From the NCBI GenBank assembly GCA_947177425.1, contig CAMWUN010000008.1, positions 20,219 to 84,218 of the forward strand: a stretch of 64,000 nt of DNA. The letters are read 5' to 3'. This DNA comes from an uncultured bacterium. Its GTDB lineage: Bacteria > Bacillota > Clostridia > Lachnospirales > Lachnospiraceae. Under the pieces are notes generated by a model that was not told where the DNA came from, ran no database searches, and saw nothing but the letters and a program-made list of their open reading frames with translations. Shown here piece by piece: positions 59,699-64,000 of this stretch (position 1 is the first letter of the stretch; each line of letters starts with the position of its first letter). A program made the position numbers and the translations under genes.

Positions 59699-59768
59699 AA
59701 TAAGCTGGCTCGCGAAGCGCGACAGCGTTTGTTAATAAGCTGGCTCGCGAAACGCGACAGCATTTGTT
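59699..59768 (+). repeat. Two tandem 35-base hairpin repeats
   Basis: AATAAGCTGGCTCGCGAA followed by GCGCGACAGCGTTTGTT at 59699-59733 and again with three changes at 59734-59768. The GCTG...CAGC arms pair. Same family as 46752-46859. Confidence 0.85.
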
Positions 59769-59776
59769 TAACATAA

Positions 59777-59809
59777 GGACAGTTCGCAAAGCGTGCTGTC
59801 CGTTGTTTT
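59777..59809 (+). terminator. Hairpin after the repeat block
   Basis: GGACAG / CTGTCC with inner TTCGCAAAGCGTG, followed by GTTGTTTTC. It resembles the hairpin at 46864 and follows the repeats in the same way. The rest of the 338-bp gap 59579-59916 holds only these repeats and a promoter. Confidence 0.6.
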
Positions 59810-59844
59810 CTATTATAGCAGAGGGGAAGTAATTTATCAATTCC

Positions 59845-59874
59845 TGACTTTTTACATTGCCCGTCCGTTATACT
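59845..59874 (+). promoter_or_regulatory. Promoter of the sigma/ABC operon (weak)
   Basis: TATACT (59869-59874) with TGACTT (59845-59850) 18 bases ahead. The -35 is not strong. ECF operons are often self-regulated, so an ECF-type promoter cannot be ruled out. Confidence 0.4.
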
Positions 59875-59916
59875 ATATAGAAAGCGCTTTTAGAGTTTAT
59901 TAAGGAAGGGGGAGAC

Positions 59917-60432
59917 ATGGATACAGATTTTCTGCTTATACAGAGGATGCGCATGGGTGACGAGGATGCGCTGGAATTTTTTGTAAAGAAATATTATCCG
60001 CAGATATTAAAATATTGCCGGATACATATTGCTGATGCGGGCTATGCGGAGGACATGACGCAGGAAACCTTTGTCCGTTTCTTTGGAGCTTTGCAGAGAT
60101 ATCAGGATTATGGCAGGGCGGTTAACTTTTTGTATGTGATTGCCAGAAATCTGTGCACGGATTTCCACCGGAAAAACAGGGAAATTCCCGTTGAGCGGCT
60201 GCCGGACGGACCGGACTGCGGAGGGGAAAACAGGGATGTGCTGATGGATGTGCAGGCGGCCCTTCTGAAATTGCCGGAGGAGATACGGGAAGTGGCGGTC
60301 CTGTACTTTATACAGGAGCGGAAACAGAAGGACATTGCCCGCATACTTGGCATCAGCCTGTCTTTGGTCAAATACAGGACAGGCAGGGCGCGGGAACTGC
60401 TGAGCGCCTGTCTGGGAAAGGAGAATATATGA
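59917..60432 (+). CDS. ECF-type RNA polymerase sigma factor
   Basis: 171 residues, ATG 59917 after AAGGAAGGGGGAGAC. Region 2: MRMGDEDALEFFVKKYYPQI, AEDMTQETFVRFFGALQRY; region 4: LLKLPEEIREVAVLYFIQER KQKDIARILGISLSLVKYRT GRARELL. It probably directs the following membrane and ABC genes. It overlaps the next gene by 4 bases. Confidence 0.9.
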   Translation: MDTDFLLIQRMRMGDEDALEFFVKKYYPQILKYCRIHIADAGYAEDMTQETFVRFFGALQRYQDYGRAVNFLYVIARNLCTDFHRKNREIPVERLPDGPDCGGENRDVLMDVQAALLKLPEEIREVAVLYFIQERKQKDIARILGISLSLVKYRTGRARELLSACLGKENI

Positions 60433-61190
60433 GATTATCAGATAACGAGTTGAAAAAAAGACTGAGAAGCAGGGCATTGGAAGTTTACCCGGAAAGTGCC
60501 CTGCAGAATACAATCTACGCATCGGAAGAAGCTTTTTATGAAAAAGAAGCAAACAGCCCCCTTTCTGGATTTGAATTCCTTTATCAGCAGGGAAGATATA
60601 TACGCAGGCGCTGGTGGGTGATGCAGGCTGTCCTGCTGCTGTCTTTGTGGTGGCTGCTGTCTTTGGGAGGGAGCGGCTATTATCTGAAAAGGCTTATGGG
60701 GACTGCTGCTTCCCTGTTTGGGGTGTTGCTTTTGCCGGAATTGTGGAAAAACCAAAGCAGCAATGCCATGGAGATAGAGTGTGCCTCCTATTATTCCTTA
60801 AGGCAGGTGTATGCAGCCCGCCTCTTCTGGTTTGCCATGATTGACCTGATTCTGCTTGGAAGTTTTGCCGCAGGAGTGGTGGGGGCCGGGGAAATATTGA
60901 TTCAGGATATGGCAGTTCAGTTTTTTCTGCCTTACGTGGTAACATGCTGTATTTGTTTCCATTGTCTTTACAGCCGTAGAATTACATCGGAGACTTTATC
61001 CATTTTTCTGTGTCTGGCATGGAGCGGAATCTGGACGCAGATCGTTTTAAGTGAAAGGGTATACCAGAGCCTGTCCCTGCCAGTGTGGAATGGGATGCTG
61101 GCGGCGGCAGCATTTTATCTGGGATACTGTATTTGCCGGGGACAGAAAAGATGTAGGGAGATATGGGAGGTGAAGTCTTTATGGAATTAA
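60429..61190 (+). CDS. Multi-pass membrane protein after the sigma factor
   Basis: 253 residues, about six membrane segments (VMQAVLLLSLWWLLSLGGSG, LFWFAMIDLILLGSFAAGVV, FFLPYVVTCCICFHCLY, VYQSLSLPVWNGMLAAAAFY LGYC). The N-terminal 60 residues are cytosolic and could bind the sigma factor (NELKKRLRSRALEVYPE). Anti-sigma is inference. Overlaps the ABC gene by 10 bases. Confidence 0.6.
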   Translation: MRLSDNELKKRLRSRALEVYPESALQNTIYASEEAFYEKEANSPLSGFEFLYQQGRYIRRRWWVMQAVLLLSLWWLLSLGGSGYYLKRLMGTAASLFGVLLLPELWKNQSSNAMEIECASYYSLRQVYAARLFWFAMIDLILLGSFAAGVVGAGEILIQDMAVQFFLPYVVTCCICFHCLYSRRITSETLSIFLCLAWSGIWTQIVLSERVYQSLSLPVWNGMLAAAAFYLGYCICRGQKRCREIWEVKSLWN

Positions 61191-62068
61191 AGATTACAGA
61201 ACTGACAAAAACATTTCAGGATATTCATGCAGTTGATCATGTTTCCTATACAATGACCAACGGGGTTTATGGACTGCTGGGTGTGAATGGCGCCGGAAAG
61301 ACCACGCTTATGCGTATGCTCTGTACGCTTTTGAAACCCACTGGGGGGCAGATTACATGGGACGGGAAGGATATTTTTTCCATGGATGGGGATTACCGCA
61401 GACTGCTTGGGTATCTTCCCCAGGATTTTGGATATTATCCCGATTTTACGGTATATGAATATCTGATGTATATTGGCTCTATCAAGGGACTGCGGCCTGT
61501 GGCAGCGAAAAAGAGGACAGAGCAGCTTTTAAAGCAGGTGGGGCTTTTAAAGATAAAAAACAGGAAAATGAAAAAGCTTTCCGGCGGCATGAAGCGGCGG
61601 GCGGGGATTGCCCAGGCAATGCTCAATGACCCTGCCATCTTAATTCTGGATGAGCCTACTGCCGGGCTGGACCCCAGTGAAAGGATCCGTTTCCGCAATC
61701 TTCTCGGGGAACTGGCCGGGGAGAGGCTGGTATTGCTGTCCACTCATATTGTGCCGGATGTGGAATATATTGCAAAAGAAATTCTGCTGATGAAAGACGG
61801 GAAGTTCTGCGCATCAGGAACTTTTAAGGAACTGATGACATCCATGAGTGAACAGGTCTGGCGTATGACCGTACGGAGAAGCGAGGTGGAGCATTACCTT
61901 AATAAATATAAAGTGTCTAATGTCAGATCAGTGCCGGAAGGAGCGGAGCTGCGGGTTTTGTCAGAGGTATGCCCTTTGGCAGGGGCAGTAAAGGAGCCGG
62001 CGGGGCTGGAAGATTTATTCCTGCACCATTTTGGAGAAAGGTCAGGTGAGGCGGATGACGAGATATGA
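61181..62068 (+). CDS. ABC transporter ATPase
   Basis: ATG 61181 after GGGAGGTGAAGTCTTT. 295 residues: LTKTFQDIHAVDHVSYTMTN, Walker A GVNGAGKTT near 40, LSGGMKRRAGIAQAM signature near 137, Walker B ILILDEPTAGLDP near 158, then LLSTHIVPDVEYIA. Exporter type. Overlaps its permease by 14 bases. Confidence 0.95.
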   Translation: MELKITELTKTFQDIHAVDHVSYTMTNGVYGLLGVNGAGKTTLMRMLCTLLKPTGGQITWDGKDIFSMDGDYRRLLGYLPQDFGYYPDFTVYEYLMYIGSIKGLRPVAAKKRTEQLLKQVGLLKIKNRKMKKLSGGMKRRAGIAQAMLNDPAILILDEPTAGLDPSERIRFRNLLGELAGERLVLLSTHIVPDVEYIAKEILLMKDGKFCASGTFKELMTSMSEQVWRMTVRRSEVEHYLNKYKVSNVRSVPEGAELRVLSEVCPLAGAVKEPAGLEDLFLHHFGERSGEADDEI

Positions 62069-63275
62069 ACTTAAAAAAGTATTTTTCCGTACAGGCAATA
62101 AGATAGCGCTGTTTGTGCTGCTTGCTATGACTGGAATTGTCTGTTTTTTTGCGTGCAGTGTCCCCTATACGGATGCAGATGGCGTAACCAGAGGCGGTCC
62201 ATGGGCTGTTGCTTCCCTAAGAGTCGATCAGAAGAAATGGGAGGGCATACTGGACGAGGACAGGATAAGACAGGTTATTGCAGAAAACAAAAGGATTACC
62301 GATTCACCGGAATATTTGTCAGAGGATGTCACTAAAAACAATATTGCCTATAGCTGGGGGCAGGGAATTATGGAAATCCGTGAACTTTTGAACCGGGCTT
62401 ATGCAGAAGGCTTCCGGGATTATAATTATTACCGGGCAAACGGGCTGGAGGAAGCGGATGCCCCGCAGTTTTACGGCAATCGTATCATGTTGTTGGAAGA
62501 ATGGCTCCGCGACGAGGCAGCAGATACATTTTCCGAAGAGGAAAAAGCTTATCTGATTCATCAGTATGAAAGTCTGGAAACGCCCTTGTATTATGACTAC
62601 ATGAAAGGCTGGTCGCAGTTGTTTGAGTTTGCCCCTACAATCGTCATGATTACAATGCTTGTTTTGGGCTATCTGGTATCGGGAATCTTTTCCGGCGAAT
62701 TTACCTGCAAGTCTGACGGGATATTTTTTACATCCCTTTATGGAAGGAACAGAGCGGTTCTGGCTAAGATAAAAGCCGGGTTTTTGATTGTTACCATCAT
62801 TTATTTTGCTGTGATGCTGGTTTACACCGGGATTACGGTCGGATATCTGGGCGCCGGCGGCTGGAAGTGTCCGATACAGATTAATCAGTGGAAATCACTT
62901 TACAATATTACAGTGGGACAGGAGTATTTACTGATTCTTGCAGGAGGATATATGGGCTGTCTGTTTATCTCCTTTTTGTGTATGCTTGTGTCGGCGAAAG
63001 CAAAGTCGGCAGTGACGGCAGTTGTCATACCTTTTGTGCTGATTTTCATCCCGTCTTTTATAGCGAATATAAACAATCCTCTGGTTAATAAGATTTTGGG
63101 GCTGCTTCCGGACCAGTTGCTGCAGATAGGGGCGGCGCTCAATTATTTTATGCTGTATACTGTGAATGGGAAAGTATTTTCCGCAGTTCCGGTTCTGCTG
63201 ACGTTGTATCCGGCGTTGACGCTGGCGTTTATACCGGGAATATATTATACGTACCGGCGCAGGCAGATTATCTGA
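62055..63275 (+). CDS. ABC-2-type permease
   Basis: ATG 62055 after GTGAGGCGG. 406 residues: KIALFVLLAMTGIVCFFACS V near the start, a ~150-residue outside domain (VTRGGPWAVASLRVDQKKWE), then ITMLVLGYLVSGIFSGEFTC KSDGIFFTSLYGR, AVTAVVIPFVLIFIPSFIAN and VLLTLYPALTLAFIPGIYY. Five or six membrane spans. Partner of the ATPase; the cargo is not known. Confidence 0.85.
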   Translation: MTRYELKKVFFRTGNKIALFVLLAMTGIVCFFACSVPYTDADGVTRGGPWAVASLRVDQKKWEGILDEDRIRQVIAENKRITDSPEYLSEDVTKNNIAYSWGQGIMEIRELLNRAYAEGFRDYNYYRANGLEEADAPQFYGNRIMLLEEWLRDEAADTFSEEEKAYLIHQYESLETPLYYDYMKGWSQLFEFAPTIVMITMLVLGYLVSGIFSGEFTCKSDGIFFTSLYGRNRAVLAKIKAGFLIVTIIYFAVMLVYTGITVGYLGAGGWKCPIQINQWKSLYNITVGQEYLLILAGGYMGCLFISFLCMLVSAKAKSAVTAVVIPFVLIFIPSFIANINNPLVNKILGLLPDQLLQIGAALNYFMLYTVNGKVFSAVPVLLTLYPALTLAFIPGIYYTYRRRQII

Positions 63276-63348
63276 CCAGTTCCAGCCCGGAATGTGTGCC
63301 TTGTATGCTTTGGGCAGGCAGAATCTGCCGAGCCGGGCAATTTGTCTG

Positions 63349-63765
63349 TTACAGGACTTTTCTAAAAAACATTTCCATAGGCTGGTCAAATGGCGTATTA
63401 TTAAGTACTAATCCGCCGCAATCTATGTATCCCAGTTTCCGGTATAAATGCTGTGCCCCTTCATCAACCTGTGTGGAAACCAAGGCCATTTTATAGCCTT
63501 GGTTTTTCATTTCATTTTCCCAACTGGTTATTGCCTGCTTCGCAAATCCCTTACCGCGGTATTCCTCTTTGATAAACAAAAGATTCAAAAATGGAAGATT
63601 ATCCCACAGAACACAATGTGTCATTATTCCGATACACTGGTTTTCTTCCCAAATAACGTAACCGGACTTTGTAAATACCCGATTGGCGTAACCTGCATCA
63701 TTAACATGCTTATCAATGCTCATTACAAATTTTTTATCATTATCTGTTACGACTTTTATTTCCAT
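63349..63765 (-). CDS. GNAT acetyltransferase
   Basis: 138 residues, ATG 63765 after AGGAGGAGAAA. VIWEENQCIGIMTHCVLWDN LPFLNLLFI, then EEYRGKGFAKQAI (acetyl-CoA loop) and MALVSTQVDEGAQHLYRKLG YIDCG. Convergent with the ABC permease. Substrate not known. Confidence 0.9.
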   Translation of the reverse strand: MEIKVVTDNDKKFVMSIDKHVNDAGYANRVFTKSGYVIWEENQCIGIMTHCVLWDNLPFLNLLFIKEEYRGKGFAKQAITSWENEMKNQGYKMALVSTQVDEGAQHLYRKLGYIDCGGLVLNNTPFDQPMEMFFRKVL

Positions 63766-64000
63766 TTTCTCCTCCTAAAAATCATCAGCCGCCGCTGAAT
63801 TCGTCTTCCTGGACCTGCATTACGAAAATATTCTCAAGGGATTATCTCATCAAAGTATAAATGCAGGAATATCAAATATATATTACATTAACAGCTCTTT
63901 ATTTGCAAATTGGTTTTATGTATCTAAAGGTACGGTGAAATAAAATCGTTACTGTTCACACAGACCTGCGCATTTACTGCGCTGGTCGTAAGAAAGTGAT
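63766..64000. other. Right-edge intergenic stretch, nothing clear
   Basis: About 235 bases with no convincing gene or strong hairpin. Possibly the promoter region of the acetyltransferase; the window ends here. Confidence 0.5.

Noticed and set aside
1..64000. tRNA and rRNA genes
   Set aside because: I saw no cloverleaf-like or rRNA segments on either strand by eye; a covariance search would settle it.

Overview
The window looks like a chromosome segment of a Gram-positive gut anaerobe of the Clostridia, most likely Lachnospiraceae. The reasons are strong GGAGG ribosome binding sites, heavy AGG/AGA/ATA codon use, phage genes of the PcfJ, DUF5348, YopX and Cys-rich KTR type, and the style of the host genes. 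About 40 kb at the left is the right-hand part of a prophage with a contractile (myovirus-type) tail. The rest is host chromosome with a restriction island and decayed mobile DNA.

Positions 1-13.4 kb hold the early/accessory phage region: about 30 short, tightly packed plus-strand genes. They include an RNase H-like protein, a PcfK/AcrIIA9-like protein with a PcfJ protein, an HNH-like protein, a radical SAM protein, YopX, an ASCH protein and, at the end, a DUF1492/ArpU-type late regulator followed by a terminator. An AT-rich DUF2806-like cargo gene (13.6-14.5 kb) sits just before the late operon. Positions 14.5-36.9 kb are the structural operon in standard order: small and large terminase, portal fused to a minor head protein, prohead protease, capsid, connectors, tail sheath (DUF3383), tube (DUF3277), tail chaperone with a likely frameshift product, tape measure, baseplate and fibres. 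XhlA-like protein, holin and a two-domain endolysin follow to 38.8 kb. A minus-strand cluster of tiny genes and a ribbon-helix-helix-like gene close the prophage. No integrase, repressor or invertase is visible; they should lie to the left of the window.

The most striking feature is a 720-bp segment at 34805-35524. The tail-fibre C-terminus and a silent alternative C-terminus on the opposite strand lie back to back between 20-bp imperfect inverted repeats. Inversion would swap the fibre tip in frame, so this looks like a phase-variable receptor-binding cassette.

The prophage/host junction is near 40.35 kb, where a lipoprotein of the NMT1/THI5 ABC-transporter type is cut off after about 200 residues. 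Next come a 309-bp near-palindromic element (structured RNA or miniature mobile element), an SPFH/zinc-ribbon gene pair, pcrA, a small membrane protein and rlmD. From 48.6 to 58.9 kb lies an island with a SymE-like gene, a sigma-like gene, a CGNR zinc-finger gene, and a minus-strand restriction-modification operon. That operon has an HTH regulator, a DPPY methyltransferase, a C5-cytosine methyltransferase, a McrB-like GTPase and a LlaJI-like endonuclease. Remnants of a helicase, an AAA_4 regulator and a serine recombinase follow, and one 178-bp MITE. The right end carries a DUF1349 gene, an ECF sigma factor with a membrane protein and an ABC exporter, and an acetyltransferase. Hairpin repeats of about 36 bp recur at three places in the host part.
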